DNA of 64,000 nt, taken from Perlucidibaca piscinae DSM 21586 (GTDB taxonomy: Bacteria > Pseudomonadota > Gammaproteobacteria > Pseudomonadales > Moraxellaceae). Location of the stretch: positions 1 through 64,000 of the forward strand of contig NZ_ATUE01000009.1 of NCBI RefSeq assembly GCF_000420045.1, in the 5' to 3' direction. The notes under the pieces were generated by a model. The model ran no database searches. It was not told where the DNA came from and was given only the letters and a program-made list of their open reading frames with translations. Shown here piece after piece: positions 45,113 through 54,709 of this stretch (positions are counted from its first letter, which is position 1; the number at the start of each line of letters is the position of its first letter). Made by a program: the position numbers and the translations under genes.

Positions 45113-46453
45113 TCAGCCCAGGCCCAGCTTCTTCTCCAGGTGATGGATGTCCACGCCGCCCTTGAGAAAGGCTTCATCGTTGAGGATGACGTCACGGTGC
45201 AGCGAGATGTTGCTCTTGATGCCGTCGACCACGATCTCGTCGAGCGCGTTGCGCAGGCGGCGCAGGGCCACGTCGCGGCTCGGGCCGTAGGCGATGAGCT
45301 TGCCGATCAGCGAGTCGTAGTTGGGCGGCACGCTGTAGCCGGAGTACAGGTGCGAGTCCATGCGGATGCCGGGGCCGCCGGGGGCGTGGTAGTAGTTGAC
45401 CTTGCCGGGGCAGGGCATGAAGGTGCGCGGATCCTCGGCATTGATCCGGCTTTCCACGGCATGCCCGCGTAGCGTGATCTGGTCCTGGGTCACCGACAGG
45501 CCGAGGCCGGCGGCGACGCGCAGCTGTTCCTGGATGATGTCGACGCCGGTGATCATCTCGGTGACCGGATGCTCGACCTGCACGCGCGTGTTCATCTCGA
45601 TGAAGTAGAAACGCTCGTTCTCGTAGAGAAACTCGAAGGTGCCGGCGCCGCGATACTTCATCTGCTCGCAGGCACGCACGCAGGCGGCATAGACCTCCTC
45701 GCGGATATGCTGCGGAATGCCGGGTGCCGGTGCCTCCTCGACCACTTTCTGGTGGCGGCGCTGCAGCGAGCAGTCGCGGTCGAAGAGGTGGATGGCTTTG
45801 CCTTCGCCGTCGCCGATGATCTGGATCTCGACATGGCGTGGATGGATCAGGAACTTCTCCATGTACACGGTGTCGTCACCGAAGGCGGCACCGGCTTCGG
45901 CCTTGGTGATGGCCAGCGCGTTCAGCACCTCGTGTTCTTCGTAGACCACGCGCATCCCGCGGCCACCCCCGCCGGCAGCTGCCTTGATGATGATCGGCAA
46001 ACCGATCTTGCGTGCCATCTCGAGGGCGTCATCAGCGGTCACGGCGCCATCCGAGCCCGGCACGGTGGGCACGCCGGCCGCCTTCATGGCCACGATCGCT
46101 GACACCTTGTTACCCATCATGCGGATGGATTCGGCGCGCGGACCGATGAACCTGAAACCGGACTTCTCGACCGCGTCGGCGAAGTCGGCGTTTTCGGCGA
46201 GGAAGCCGTAGCCGGGGTGTATGGCCTGGGCGTCGGTGACTTCCGCCGCCGAGATCAGCGCCGGAATATTGAGGTAGGAGTCCTTGCTAGGCGCCGGACC
46301 GATGCACACGGCCTGGTCGGCAAGACGCACGTGCAGCAGGTCGCGGTCGGCCTTGGAGTAGACCGCCACGGTCTTGATGCCGAGCTCCTTGCAGGCGCGC
46401 AGGATGCGCAGCGCAATTTCGCCACGGTTGGCGATGACCACCTTGTCCAGCAT
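45113..46453 (-). CDS. accC: Acetyl-CoA carboxylase, biotin carboxylase subunit
   Basis: 446-residue ATP-grasp enzyme that carboxylates the biotin on AccB, the first committed step of fatty-acid synthesis. Signatures: KVVIANRGEIALRILRAC, IHPGYGFLAENADFA, the glycine loop AAAGGGGRGMRVV, and FIEMNTRVQVEHPVTE. Fifteen bases after accB. Confidence 0.97.
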   Translation of the reverse strand: MLDKVVIANRGEIALRILRACKELGIKTVAVYSKADRDLLHVRLADQAVCIGPAPSKDSYLNIPALISAAEVTDAQAIHPGYGFLAENADFADAVEKSGFRFIGPRAESIRMMGNKVSAIVAMKAAGVPTVPGSDGAVTADDALEMARKIGLPIIIKAAAGGGGRGMRVVYEEHEVLNALAITKAEAGAAFGDDTVYMEKFLIHPRHVEIQIIGDGEGKAIHLFDRDCSLQRRHQKVVEEAPAPGIPQHIREEVYAACVRACEQMKYRGAGTFEFLYENERFYFIEMNTRVQVEHPVTEMITGVDIIQEQLRVAAGLGLSVTQDQITLRGHAVESRINAEDPRTFMPCPGKVNYYHAPGGPGIRMDSHLYSGYSVPPNYDSLIGKLIAYGPSRDVALRRLRNALDEIVVDGIKSNISLHRDVILNDEAFLKGGVDIHHLEKKLGLG

Positions 46454-46468
46454 GTCGGTGATCTCCGC

Positions 46469-46951
46469 TTAGACGATGGTGAACAGCGGCTGGTCGTATT
46501 CCACCGGCTGGCCGTCCTCGACCAGGATGCTCTCGATGACGCCGCCCTTGTCCGCCTGGATCTGGTTCATCATCTTCATGGCCTCGATGATGCAGATGGT
46601 GTCACCCGGCTTGACCGTGGCACCGATCTCGACGAAGCGGGCGGAGCCGGGAGCCGGCGAGCGGTAGAAGGTGCCAACCATGGGCGAGCGCTGAACATGA
46701 CCATTGGTGGAGGGTTCGCTGGCGGCCGGAGCCGTGCCCTTGGTGCTGGCAGCAGCGGGAGCGGGCGCCGGCGCCGGTGCGGCAATCGGGGCCGGCATGG
46801 CGGCGGCTGCCGGCGGCAGGCTGTAGCTGACCGCGTTCGGTGCCCTGTTGCGGGCGATGCGTACCGATTCCTCGCCTTCGGTGATTTCCAGCTCGTCGAT
46901 GCCGGACTCTTCCACCAGCTCGATCAGCTTCTTGATCTTGCGAATGTCCAT
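46469..46951 (-). CDS. accB: Acetyl-CoA carboxylase, biotin carboxyl carrier protein
   Basis: 160 residues: N-terminal domain MDIRKIKKLIELVEESGIDE, an Ala/Pro-rich flexible linker (about 45-85), and the biotinyl domain with the lysine in CIIEAMKMMNQIQAD. The GGAGAG site fixes the start at 46951. It carries the biotin supplied by the bio operon in this window. Confidence 0.97.
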   Translation of the reverse strand: MDIRKIKKLIELVEESGIDELEITEGEESVRIARNRAPNAVSYSLPPAAAAMPAPIAAPAPAPAPAAASTKGTAPAASEPSTNGHVQRSPMVGTFYRSPAPGSARFVEIGATVKPGDTICIIEAMKMMNQIQADKGGVIESILVEDGQPVEYDQPLFTIV

Positions 46952-46970
46952 GAAACTCTCCTCAATGAAT

Positions 46971-47417
46971 TCAGTGGGCGCTGCGCAGCAGGCGCAGGGC
47001 ATGAGACAGGGCCAGCTCGTAGCCGTGGGCACCGAGACCGGTGATCACGCCGATGGCCTTGTCGGACAGATACGAGTGCTGCCGGAACGGCTCACGGGCA
47101 TGCACGTTGGACAGATGCACCTCGATGAACGGAATGCTGACGCCGAGCAGGGCGTCGCGGAGTGCCACCGAGGTGTGGGTGTAGGCCGCCGGATTGATCA
47201 GGATGCAGCGAGTGCCATCCTGGCCGGCCTGGTGTATGCGGTCGACCAGGGCGCCTTCGTGATTGCTCTGGAAGCATTCCAGGCTGACGCCGGCCTGTTC
47301 GGCCTGTGCCAGCAGACGCTTGTTGATGCTGTCCAGGGTCTCGGCGCCGTAGAGGCCGGGCTCGCGTTGTCCGAGCAGATTCAGGTTGGGTCCGTGCAAG
47401 ACAAGCAGGGCAGGCAT
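46971..47417 (-). CDS. aroQ: 3-dehydroquinate dehydratase, type II
   Basis: 148 residues, the dodecameric class II enzyme of the shikimate pathway. Diagnostic HGPNLNLLGQREPGLYG (catalytic Tyr), QSNHEGALVDRIH, NPAAYTHTSVALRDAL (catalytic His) and EVHLSNVHAREPFR. Begins the aroQ-accB-accC operon, an order common in gammaproteobacteria. Confidence 0.97.
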   Translation of the reverse strand: MPALLVLHGPNLNLLGQREPGLYGAETLDSINKRLLAQAEQAGVSLECFQSNHEGALVDRIHQAGQDGTRCILINPAAYTHTSVALRDALLGVSIPFIEVHLSNVHAREPFRQHSYLSDKAIGVITGLGAHGYELALSHALRLLRSAH

Positions 47418-47818
47418 GAGGCGGGCTTCCTGAATGGATGTGATGTCCTGCAGCGGCGATGATAGCGGCCGTATGGCTGCAAATGGCAGCGATTGACGCC
47501 AAATGCCGGACAAGTTGCTCGGCAAGATAGCGAAAGCCCGCAGGCCAGGCAATCACCTTGCAGCACAGTGTGTGCTTTTTGGGACAAAGCCTGCCGGCAG
47601 CCGCCGAATGGCATGCGGAAGTCGCCATTCAGCCGGTCGTCGGTCGATGAACGGCAAGCCCGGTGACCGACTGGACACCGGGCAAACAAAGCTCCTACTC
47701 TCGGGTCCAGAAAGAACAAGAGGTGAACGCGCGGCGGGTCCGATCAGTCTCCCGGCTCATCACACGCCATGCAGTTCGTCCCGGCGGGTCAACCCCGACA
47801 GACTGGAGGGCAGGTTGC
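47418..47818. other. Intergenic stretch between divergent aroQ and coxB
   Basis: About 400 bases without a gene I can support. Open frames here show no family resemblance or ribosome site. It should contain divergent promoters for the aroQ-acc and cox operons; a TATCAT (minus strand, near 47461) is a possible aroQ -10, but its -35 is poor. Confidence 0.4.
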
Positions 47819-49000
47819 ATGCGGAATTCCGTGGTCATGCGTTACGTTGCTGGCGTGTGTTGTCTTCTACCCCTTCCCGTGCTGGCAGCCTCAGGCTGGG
47901 ACATGACGGCTGGCGTCACCGACATCAGCAACCAGGTCTTTTCCCTGCACCGCACCATTCTCTATATCTGCATCGCCATTGGTCTGGTGGTGTTCGGCAT
48001 GATGTTCTGGTCCATCCTGCATCACCGCAAGTCCAAGGGGGCGGTGGCCGCCAATTTCCACGAAAGCACGACCGTGGAAATCATCTGGACGGTGATTCCC
48101 TTTCTCATCCTCATCGGCATGGCGATTCCGGCAACCAAGGTGCTGGTGGCCATGAACGACACGGCGGATTCCGACCTCACCATCCGTGTCACCGGTTCGC
48201 AGTGGAAATGGCATTACGAATACCTGACCTACGGGGATGACAAGGACGTCGGTGTCGGCTTCCTGTCCGCCCTGTCGACGCCGCGCGAGCAGTACGAGCG
48301 TCAGGCGGGCGGTTTCGGCAGCAGCAACCTGCCCGATTTCGAGAAGCACCCCAACTACCTGATCGAGGTCGATCGTCCACTGGTGATTCCCACCGGCAAG
48401 AAGGTGCGTTTCCTGGTCACGTCCGATGACGTCATTCATGCCTGGTGGGTGCCGGACTTCGCGCTCAAGCGCGATGCCGTGCCCGGCTTCATCAACGAGC
48501 TCTGGACCGAGGTTCCGGCCGGCAAGGAAGGGGTCTACCGCGGTCGCTGCGCCGAGCTCTGCGGCAAGGATCACGCCTTCATGCCCATCGTTGTCGAGGC
48601 GCGCTCCGATGCCGAATTCAAGACCTGGCTGAAGCAGGCCAAGGTGCGTGCCGCCGAGGAGGCCAAGGCCGCTGCCGCGTCCGTGGACTACAAGTTCCCG
48701 TCGCTGGATGCCGCCATGAAGGAGGGCGAGGCTGTCTACACCGCACGCTGCGCCGCCTGCCACCAGGTCAACGGCGAGGGTCTGCCACCGATGTTCCCGG
48801 CCTTGAAGGGCAGTGCCATGGCTACCACCAAGACGCGTCTGGGCGAGCACATCGACATCGTGGTGGCTGGCAAGAACGCCATGCCGGCCTGGAAGGCCAT
48901 TCTCACCCCGCGCGAAATGGCGGCAGTGGTGACGTACGAACGCAACGCCTGGGGCAACAGCACGGGTGATCTGGTGCAGCCTGCGGAGATGGTCAAATGA
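47819..49000 (+). CDS. coxB: Cytochrome c oxidase subunit II with fused cytochrome c domain
   Basis: 393 residues. Signal peptide (to about residue 24), two membrane helices, a cupredoxin domain with the CuA ligands (GRCAELCGKDHAFMPIVVEA) and a C-terminal cytochrome c domain with CAACHQ as heme site, making this a caa3-type subunit II. It passes electrons from cytochrome c to subunit I. The start at 47819 follows GGAGGG; the frame stays open upstream without protein-like sequence. Overlaps coxA by 4 bases. Confidence 0.95.
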   Translation: MRNSVVMRYVAGVCCLLPLPVLAASGWDMTAGVTDISNQVFSLHRTILYICIAIGLVVFGMMFWSILHHRKSKGAVAANFHESTTVEIIWTVIPFLILIGMAIPATKVLVAMNDTADSDLTIRVTGSQWKWHYEYLTYGDDKDVGVGFLSALSTPREQYERQAGGFGSSNLPDFEKHPNYLIEVDRPLVIPTGKKVRFLVTSDDVIHAWWVPDFALKRDAVPGFINELWTEVPAGKEGVYRGRCAELCGKDHAFMPIVVEARSDAEFKTWLKQAKVRAAEEAKAAAASVDYKFPSLDAAMKEGEAVYTARCAACHQVNGEGLPPMFPALKGSAMATTKTRLGEHIDIVVAGKNAMPAWKAILTPREMAAVVTYERNAWGNSTGDLVQPAEMVK

Positions 49001-50601
49001 GCGGAGAACACGTCTTGTCCCACCCGGCCCATGACCACGACCATCATCATGCGCTGAAGCCGTTCTGGCAGCGCATGTTCACCACCACCAATCACAAGGA
49101 CATCGGCACGATGTACCTGGTGTTCGCCTTCCTGATGCTGCTCTGCGGCGGGCTGGCGGCCATGGTCATCCGTGCCGAGCTGATGTATCCGGGCATGCAG
49201 CTGGTGCAGCCGGACTTCTTCAACCAGATGACCACGGTGCATGGTCTGCTCATGGTCTTCGGCGCCATCATGCCGGCCTTCACCGGTTTCGCGAACTGGA
49301 TGGTGCCGATGATGATCGGTGCCCCGGACATGGCCTTGCCGCGTCTCAACAACTTCTCGTTCTGGCTGCTGCCGTTCGCCTTTGCCATGCTCATCGGCTC
49401 GGTGGTGATCTCGGTCATGGGCGGCGGTCCGGCACCCAACTTCGGCTGGACCTTCTACGCGCCGCTGTCCACCACCTACGGTCCGGCTAGCACCGACTTC
49501 TTCATCTTCTCCGTGCACCTGATGGGCATCTCGTCCATCCTCGGCGCCATCAACGTGGTCGTCACCATTCTCAATCTGCGCGCCCCCGGCATGACGCTGA
49601 TGAAGATGCCGCTGTTCGTGTGGACCTGGCTGATCACCGCGTTCCTGCTCATCGCCGTGATGCCGGTGCTGGCGGGCGTGGTCACCATGATGCTCACCGA
49701 CCGTCACTTCGGCACCAGCTTCTTCAGTGCCGCCGGTGGTGGTGATCCGGTGCTGTTCCAGCACATCTTCTGGTTCTTCGGACATCCCGAGGTCTACATC
49801 ATGATCCTGCCGTCGTTCGGGATCGTCTCGGCCATCATTCCGGTGTTCGCGCGCAAGCCGCTGTTCGGCTACTCCTCCATGGTCTATGCCACGGCCTCGA
49901 TCGCCTTGCTGTCGTTCGTGGTCTGGGCCCACCACATGTTCACCACCGGCCTGCCGCTGGCCGGCTCGCTGTTCTACATGTACATGACCATGCTGATCTC
50001 GGTGCCGACCGGCGTGAAGGTGTTCAACTGGGTCGCGACCATGTGGCGCGGTTCGATCAGCTTCGAGGTGCCCATGCTGTTCGCGCTGGCCTTCGTGGTG
50101 CTGTTCACCATCGGCGGCTTCTCCGGACTCATGCTGGCCATCACGCCGGCCGACTACCAGTACCACGACACCTATTTCGTGGTGGCGCATTTCCACTACG
50201 TGCTGGTCACCGGCTCCCTGTTCGCGATCTTTGCCGGCGCCTACTACTGGCTGCCCAAGTGGTCCGGCCACTGGTTCAACGAGCGCCTCGCCAAGCTGCA
50301 CTTCTGGAGCTCGCTGCTGTCGGTAAACCTGCTGTTCTTCCCGATGCACTTCGTCGGGCTGGCCGGCATGCCGCGCCGCTATGCCGACTACTCCATGCAG
50401 TTTGCCGACCTCAACTTCTGGATCTCCATCGGCGGTTTCTGGTTCGGTGCCAGCCAGCTTCTGTTCATTGCCGTGCTGCTGACCCTGAAGCGCCAGCCCA
50501 AGGCGCCGGCCAATCCCTGGCAGGTGACTGACGGCCTGGAGTGGACCGTGCCCAGCCCGGCGCCGTACCACACCTTCTCCGAACCGCCGACCGTGAAGTG
50601 A
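48997..50601 (+). CDS. coxA: Cytochrome c oxidase subunit I
   Basis: 534 residues, twelve membrane helices holding heme a, heme a3 and CuB. A His-rich N-terminus (HPAHDHDHHH) is followed by TTNHKDIGTMYLVF; heme and copper ligands are in TTVHGLLMVFG, IFWFFGHPEVYI (His-Tyr crosslink), WAHHMFTTG and VVAHFHYVLVTG. Forms the proton-pumping core of aerobic respiration. Confidence 0.97.
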   Translation: MSGEHVLSHPAHDHDHHHALKPFWQRMFTTTNHKDIGTMYLVFAFLMLLCGGLAAMVIRAELMYPGMQLVQPDFFNQMTTVHGLLMVFGAIMPAFTGFANWMVPMMIGAPDMALPRLNNFSFWLLPFAFAMLIGSVVISVMGGGPAPNFGWTFYAPLSTTYGPASTDFFIFSVHLMGISSILGAINVVVTILNLRAPGMTLMKMPLFVWTWLITAFLLIAVMPVLAGVVTMMLTDRHFGTSFFSAAGGGDPVLFQHIFWFFGHPEVYIMILPSFGIVSAIIPVFARKPLFGYSSMVYATASIALLSFVVWAHHMFTTGLPLAGSLFYMYMTMLISVPTGVKVFNWVATMWRGSISFEVPMLFALAFVVLFTIGGFSGLMLAITPADYQYHDTYFVVAHFHYVLVTGSLFAIFAGAYYWLPKWSGHWFNERLAKLHFWSSLLSVNLLFFPMHFVGLAGMPRRYADYSMQFADLNFWISIGGFWFGASQLLFIAVLLTLKRQPKAPANPWQVTDGLEWTVPSPAPYHTFSEPPTVK

Positions 50602-50609
50602 GTCAGGAC

Positions 50610-51149
50610 ATGGCCTCGTCACCATCGATCACCCGGCAGCTGTGCTGGCTGTCGGGTGTCGGCGTGGCCATGTTCGTGTTTGCGCTGTTCGTGATGCCGC
50701 CGATCTACCGGGTGTTCTGCGAGATCACCGGTCTCAATGGCAAGCCCTCGGCGATGGCGGCCGGCGAAACACCGGGTGTGGTGTCTGATCGAACCGTCAC
50801 GGTGGAGTTCGTGACCTCGGTGGATGCCGGTCTGCCCTGGCAGTTTGCCGGTGACCGGCGCGTGATGACGGTACGACCCGGACAGATCAACCAGGTCTCG
50901 TTTCATGTCGTCAACGAGGCCAGCGAGGCCGTCACGGGGCGGGCCATCCCCTCGGTGGCGCCCGCGGCCGGCGCGGCGCACGTCAAGAAGACGCAGTGCT
51001 TCTGCTTCGAGGAGCAGACCCTGCAGGCAGGCCAGCGGCTGGACATGCCGCTGATCTTCTACATCGACCCGGATCTGCCCAGGCATGTCCGGACCGTGAC
51101 ACTGGCATACCGCTTCTATCGTCAGGCTGACCAGGCCCCGACGTTGTGA
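50610..51149 (+). CDS. ctaG: Cytochrome c oxidase assembly protein CtaG/Cox11
   Basis: 179 residues with one N-terminal membrane helix (about 12-33) and a periplasmic immunoglobulin-like domain. The copper-binding motif is KTQCFCFEEQTL. It inserts copper into the CuB site of subunit I. Nine bases after coxA, before coxC, the standard order. Confidence 0.95.
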   Translation: MASSPSITRQLCWLSGVGVAMFVFALFVMPPIYRVFCEITGLNGKPSAMAAGETPGVVSDRTVTVEFVTSVDAGLPWQFAGDRRVMTVRPGQINQVSFHVVNEASEAVTGRAIPSVAPAAGAAHVKKTQCFCFEEQTLQAGQRLDMPLIFYIDPDLPRHVRTVTLAYRFYRQADQAPTL

Positions 51150-51180
51150 CGCGAAACCCTGATACGAGGAGATGTGCGTG

Positions 51181-52095
51181 ATGACCCACACCAGCAATCT
51201 GCCGCATGCTGACAAGCCGACGCACTACTACGTGCCGGAATCGAGTCCCTGGCCCATCTTCGGCTCCGCCGTGCTGTTCGTCTTCGTGCTTGGTGCCGGC
51301 AACATGATCCAGTCGCACAGCCAGTCGGGCATCGCCGCCAACGAGGGCACGCTGAACTTCCTGTTCCCGATCGGCCTGCTGGGCATCTTCGCCCTGATGT
51401 TCCTCTGGTTCCGTGACACCATCCGGGAAAGCATGGGGCACATGAACTCCCTGCAGATGGATCGTTCCTATCGCCAGGGCATGACCTGGTTCATCTTCTC
51501 CGAGGTCATGTTCTTTGCGGCGTTCTTCGGCGCCCTGTTCTACGCGCGTCAGTTCAGCGTGCCGTGGCTGGGGGGCGAGGGCAAGGGTGCCATGACCCAC
51601 GAGGTGCTGTGGCCGCAGTTCCAGGCACTGTGGCCGCTGGTGAAGATGCCCAGTGGCGAGACCACGCAGGCCATGGGGCCGTGGGGACTGCCGTTCGTCA
51701 ACACGGTGATCCTGCTGACCTCGTCGGTGACGCTGACCATTGCCCATCATGCTCTTTTGGTGGGCGATCGTCGTCGCCAGGTCGGGTTCCTGGCGCTGAC
51801 CGCGCTGCTGGGCGTGATCTTCCTGGCCTGCCAGGTCTACGAGTACCAGCATGCCTATGCCGAACTGGGGCTGACCCTGGATGCCGGCATCTACGGCTCG
51901 ACCTTTTTCATGCTGACCGGCTTTCACGGTCTGCACGTCACCATCGGCACCCTGATGCTCATCGTCATGACCCTTCGCTCCATGAAGGGTCACATGACGC
52001 CGGACAGCCATTTCGCGTTCGAGGCCTCGGCCTGGTACTGGCACTTCGTCGATGTTGTCTGGCTGTTCCTGTTCGTGACGGTGTACTGGCTCTGA
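51181..52095 (+). CDS. coxC: Cytochrome c oxidase subunit III
   Basis: 304 residues, seven membrane helices. Family signatures include FIFSEVMFFAAFFGALFYAR, GFHGLHVTIGTLML and the C-terminal WYWHFVDVVWLFLFVTVYWL. The start at 51181 is preferred over an ATG nine bases earlier because AGGAG lies 9 bases before it and would abut the other. Confidence 0.95.
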   Translation: MTHTSNLPHADKPTHYYVPESSPWPIFGSAVLFVFVLGAGNMIQSHSQSGIAANEGTLNFLFPIGLLGIFALMFLWFRDTIRESMGHMNSLQMDRSYRQGMTWFIFSEVMFFAAFFGALFYARQFSVPWLGGEGKGAMTHEVLWPQFQALWPLVKMPSGETTQAMGPWGLPFVNTVILLTSSVTLTIAHHALLVGDRRRQVGFLALTALLGVIFLACQVYEYQHAYAELGLTLDAGIYGSTFFMLTGFHGLHVTIGTLMLIVMTLRSMKGHMTPDSHFAFEASAWYWHFVDVVWLFLFVTVYWL

Positions 52096-52305
52096 TCAGG
52101 TGCTGAGGCCGTGGGGCTCGATCAGGCCGAGCGCGCCCATGACGAACAGGGCGGCAACAATGAGTATGGACAGGATCACGCGTCGCTTCAGTGCCTGCAG
52201 CAGCTGTTGCGGGTCGCCCTTGGCGCCGCGTGACATGGCGCGCAGTGCAACCGCGAGTTGCCATACCACCAGGGCCAGTGCCAGCAGGATGAAAATGTTC
52301 AGCAT
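52096..52305 (-). CDS. DUF2909 small twin-helix membrane protein
   Basis: 69 residues with two membrane helices (about 3-23 and 45-63) joined by a basic loop (SRGAKGDPQQLLQALKRR). Such proteins sit between coxC and the SURF1 gene, on the opposite strand, in many pseudomonads and may assist oxidase assembly; the role is unknown. GGAGAG lies before the start at 52305. It ends directly after the coxC stop, tail to tail. Confidence 0.82.
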   Translation of the reverse strand: MLNIFILLALALVVWQLAVALRAMSRGAKGDPQQLLQALKRRVILSILIVAALFVMGALGLIEPHGLST

Positions 52306-52344
52306 GACGTGTCTCTCCGTTGTGATGTGAAGCGGAGTATAGGC

Positions 52345-53097
52345 ATGGGGGATGTAGTGAGCCGGCCGCAGGCGACGAGCGGTCAACGCCGATGGGCGTG
52401 GGGCCCGTTGGCGATGGCGCTGGCCGGGCTGCTCGTGCTGCTGTCGCTGGCGTTCTGGCAGTGGCAGCGTGCTGCCGAGAAGCAGACCTTGCGTGATCGC
52501 GAGCAGTCGCGAGCCGGGCTGGCGGCGCTGGATTGGCAAGGCATGCGGGCGCTGGGGGAGGATGTCGCCGACCGGCCAGTGCGCCTGCAGGGCAGATTCG
52601 ATGATCGGTTTCTGGTCGCGCTGGATAACCAGTTGCGCAAAGGGCGCGCCGGGCAGGAAGTGTTTGCCGTGTTTCACGCCGCGGACGGCCGTCAGGCCGT
52701 GCTCGTCAATCTGGGCTGGCAGCCCAGCGATCGTCAGGGTGGTCCCGCCATTCGTCGTCAGGTTCCCGCTGTGAGCGAGATCATTGGTGTTGCCGACCTG
52801 CCGCCGGCCTATGTCGTTGCCGGCGCGCCGCAGCGCGAGCGCGGACTCTGGCGCGCCGGGCGCATCGAGCCGGCGCATTGGGCGCAGTATTGGCAGCTGC
52901 CCTTGCTGGCGTGGACGGTCAGATTGTCGCCCGAGGTTCCTGGTGGCTATCTGCGGGACTGGGCACCGCGTACCACGCAGCGCATGGGACCGGATCAGCA
53001 TCGCGGCTATGCCGTGCAATGGCTGGCGCTGGCACTGGCATGGTGCCTGTGCTGGTGGGCGTTCTGGCGGCATGCCGCCAGCGGGGAGGAGAGGTGA
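52345..53097 (+). CDS. SURF1-family oxidase assembly protein
   Basis: 250 residues, a membrane helix at each end (about 22-40 and 223-240) around a periplasmic domain. Family features: LAFWQWQRAAEKQ after the first helix, LDNQLRKGRAGQEVF, VLVNLGWQP, and HRGYAVQWLALALAWCLCW at the end. It helps insert heme a into subunit I. The start has CGGAG upstream; its stop shares a base with the next start. Confidence 0.92.
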   Translation: MGDVVSRPQATSGQRRWAWGPLAMALAGLLVLLSLAFWQWQRAAEKQTLRDREQSRAGLAALDWQGMRALGEDVADRPVRLQGRFDDRFLVALDNQLRKGRAGQEVFAVFHAADGRQAVLVNLGWQPSDRQGGPAIRRQVPAVSEIIGVADLPPAYVVAGAPQRERGLWRAGRIEPAHWAQYWQLPLLAWTVRLSPEVPGGYLRDWAPRTTQRMGPDQHRGYAVQWLALALAWCLCWWAFWRHAASGEER

Positions 53098-53678
53098 TGA
53101 GGTCGGGGGAAACGCGTCGCCGGTCGGCGCGCTGGGTGCTTCTGGCCATGCTGGCCAGCGTGGTGCTGCCGCTGTGGCTGGGACAGGTGGCGTATGAGCG
53201 CGGCTGGTTTGCCGGCGGACAGACCAACAAGGGCAAGCTGCTGACGCCGCCGCTGGCGCTCACGACCTGGGTGCCCGGGGAGGCTGCCAGCACGTCATCC
53301 GGTCTTGCCTCACGCTGGTGGATCATCTACGTGGTGCCCGCCGACTGCGACGCTGCCTGCCGCAACAGCTGGGAGGCCTTGCCGCGCATGCAGGCCGGCC
53401 TGGGGCGCTACCGTGACCGTGTGGGCGTTCTGCTGATCAGTGGCGCCGGCAGTGCCGCCGTGCCGGATGCCCTGCGGCGCGATCCGCAGGTGCGCGTCAT
53501 GCACAGCGAGCTGGCGGCTGCCGACCTGGCGGCCAGCGGTCGCTGGCACATCATGGATCCCATGGGCTGGATCATGCTGCGCTACGTGCCGCCGGCAGAT
53601 CCGCATGCCGCCGTGCTGGCCGCCCAGGATCTGCTCGACGATCTGCAGAAGCTGCTCAAGGTATCCCGCATTGGCTGA
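53097..53678 (+). CDS. Membrane-anchored SCO/thioredoxin-like protein of the cox cluster
   Basis: 193 residues with an N-terminal membrane helix (about 12-30) and a periplasmic domain (WWIIYVVPADCDAACRNSWEALPRMQAGLGRYRDRV) containing a CDAAC arrangement like the SCO copper site. Proteins of this kind are usually unnamed and lie between SURF1 and ctaA in pseudomonads. A thiol or copper-handling role in oxidase assembly is likely but not shown. Overlaps SURF1 by one base. Confidence 0.78.
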   Translation: MRSGETRRRSARWVLLAMLASVVLPLWLGQVAYERGWFAGGQTNKGKLLTPPLALTTWVPGEAASTSSGLASRWWIIYVVPADCDAACRNSWEALPRMQAGLGRYRDRVGVLLISGAGSAAVPDALRRDPQVRVMHSELAAADLAASGRWHIMDPMGWIMLRYVPPADPHAAVLAAQDLLDDLQKLLKVSRIG

Positions 53679-54702
53679 CTCGACTCGCGCACGTCTGGTG
53701 CAACTCTCCCGCCTCGCCGTTCTGCTGGTGCTGGTGGTCATCATCCTGGGCGCCTGGACGCGCCTGCGTGATGCCGGACTGGGCTGCCCGGACTGGCCGA
53801 CCTGCTACGGCCATTACACGGTGCCCACCACGCCCGAGGCTCTGGCGCGCGCCAGTGCCCTCTACCCCGGTCAGGTGGTTGATCCGGCCAAGGCCTGGCC
53901 GGAAACCATTCATCGTTTCTTCGCGGCCGGCATCGGCTTCGTCATCCTGGTCATGGCCGGCTGGCTGTGGACGCTGCGACGGAGTCGCCCGGATCTGCCC
54001 TGGCGCCACGCCTTGGCTCTGCTGCTGCTGGTTTCCTGCCAGGGCGGCTTTGGGGCCCTGACCGTCACCGAGAAGCTCTATCCGCCCGTGGTGACCACGC
54101 ATCTGCTGCTCGGGTTTGCGACCTTGACCGGTCTGGTGCTGCTCAGCTTGCGACTGTCCTCGGCCTTTGCATCGGCGGCACTGAGCCGTTCACGAGCGGC
54201 AGACTTGCGTCCCCTGGTGAGGGTGGCGCTGGTGGTGGTGTTGGCGCAGATCTTTCTTGGCGGCTGGACGGCAGCCAATTACGCCGCGGCCGTCTGCACC
54301 GATCTTCCGATCTGCCAGCCTGGCTGGCAGCAGGCCTGGAGTCCGGCACAGGCCTTTGCGCTGTTTCATCCCGATGACCGCTCCTTCGAATTTGCGCCGC
54401 ATCTCGATGCCTCCGCCAAGGTGACCATACATGCCGCTCATCGCATCGGCGCCATGATCACCACCGTGGTTCTGCTATTACTGGTCTGGCGCCTGTGGTC
54501 GCAGGCCGCTTCCGGACGCTATCGCGGTTTCGCCATGGCGGTCGCGGGGCTGCTGCTGCTGCAGCTGGTGCTCGGCGTGATCAACGTGAAGGCGGGTCTG
54601 CCGCTGTGGAACGCGGTGGCGCACAACCTGGTGGCTGCCCTGCTGCTGCAGGTGCTGGTGATGCTGGCATTCGCCCTGCATCGTGACATGAGAAGAGGGT
54701 GA
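53671..54702 (+). CDS. ctaA: Heme A synthase (COX15/CtaA)
   Basis: 343 residues, eight membrane helices. Contains GAWTRLRDAGLGCPDWPTCYG near the N-terminus, heme-ligand His in ETIHRFFAAGIG, TTHLLLGFATL and IHAAHRIGAMI, and the Cys pair region CTDLPICQPGW. It oxidises heme o to heme a. No ATG exists at the 5' end: a TTG at 53671 overlaps the previous stop by 8 bases and is the best start; a GTG at 53698 is the alternative. Confidence 0.93.
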   Translation: MADSTRARLVQLSRLAVLLVLVVIILGAWTRLRDAGLGCPDWPTCYGHYTVPTTPEALARASALYPGQVVDPAKAWPETIHRFFAAGIGFVILVMAGWLWTLRRSRPDLPWRHALALLLLVSCQGGFGALTVTEKLYPPVVTTHLLLGFATLTGLVLLSLRLSSAFASAALSRSRAADLRPLVRVALVVVLAQIFLGGWTAANYAAAVCTDLPICQPGWQQAWSPAQAFALFHPDDRSFEFAPHLDASAKVTIHAAHRIGAMITTVVLLLLVWRLWSQAASGRYRGFAMAVAGLLLLQLVLGVINVKAGLPLWNAVAHNLVAALLLQVLVMLAFALHRDMRRG

Positions 54703-54709
54703 GCACGGT

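Noticed and set aside
47092..47628. Minus-strand open frame overlapping aroQ and its upstream region
   Set aside because: Arg/Pro/His-rich translation without family resemblance; aroQ explains the region to 47417.
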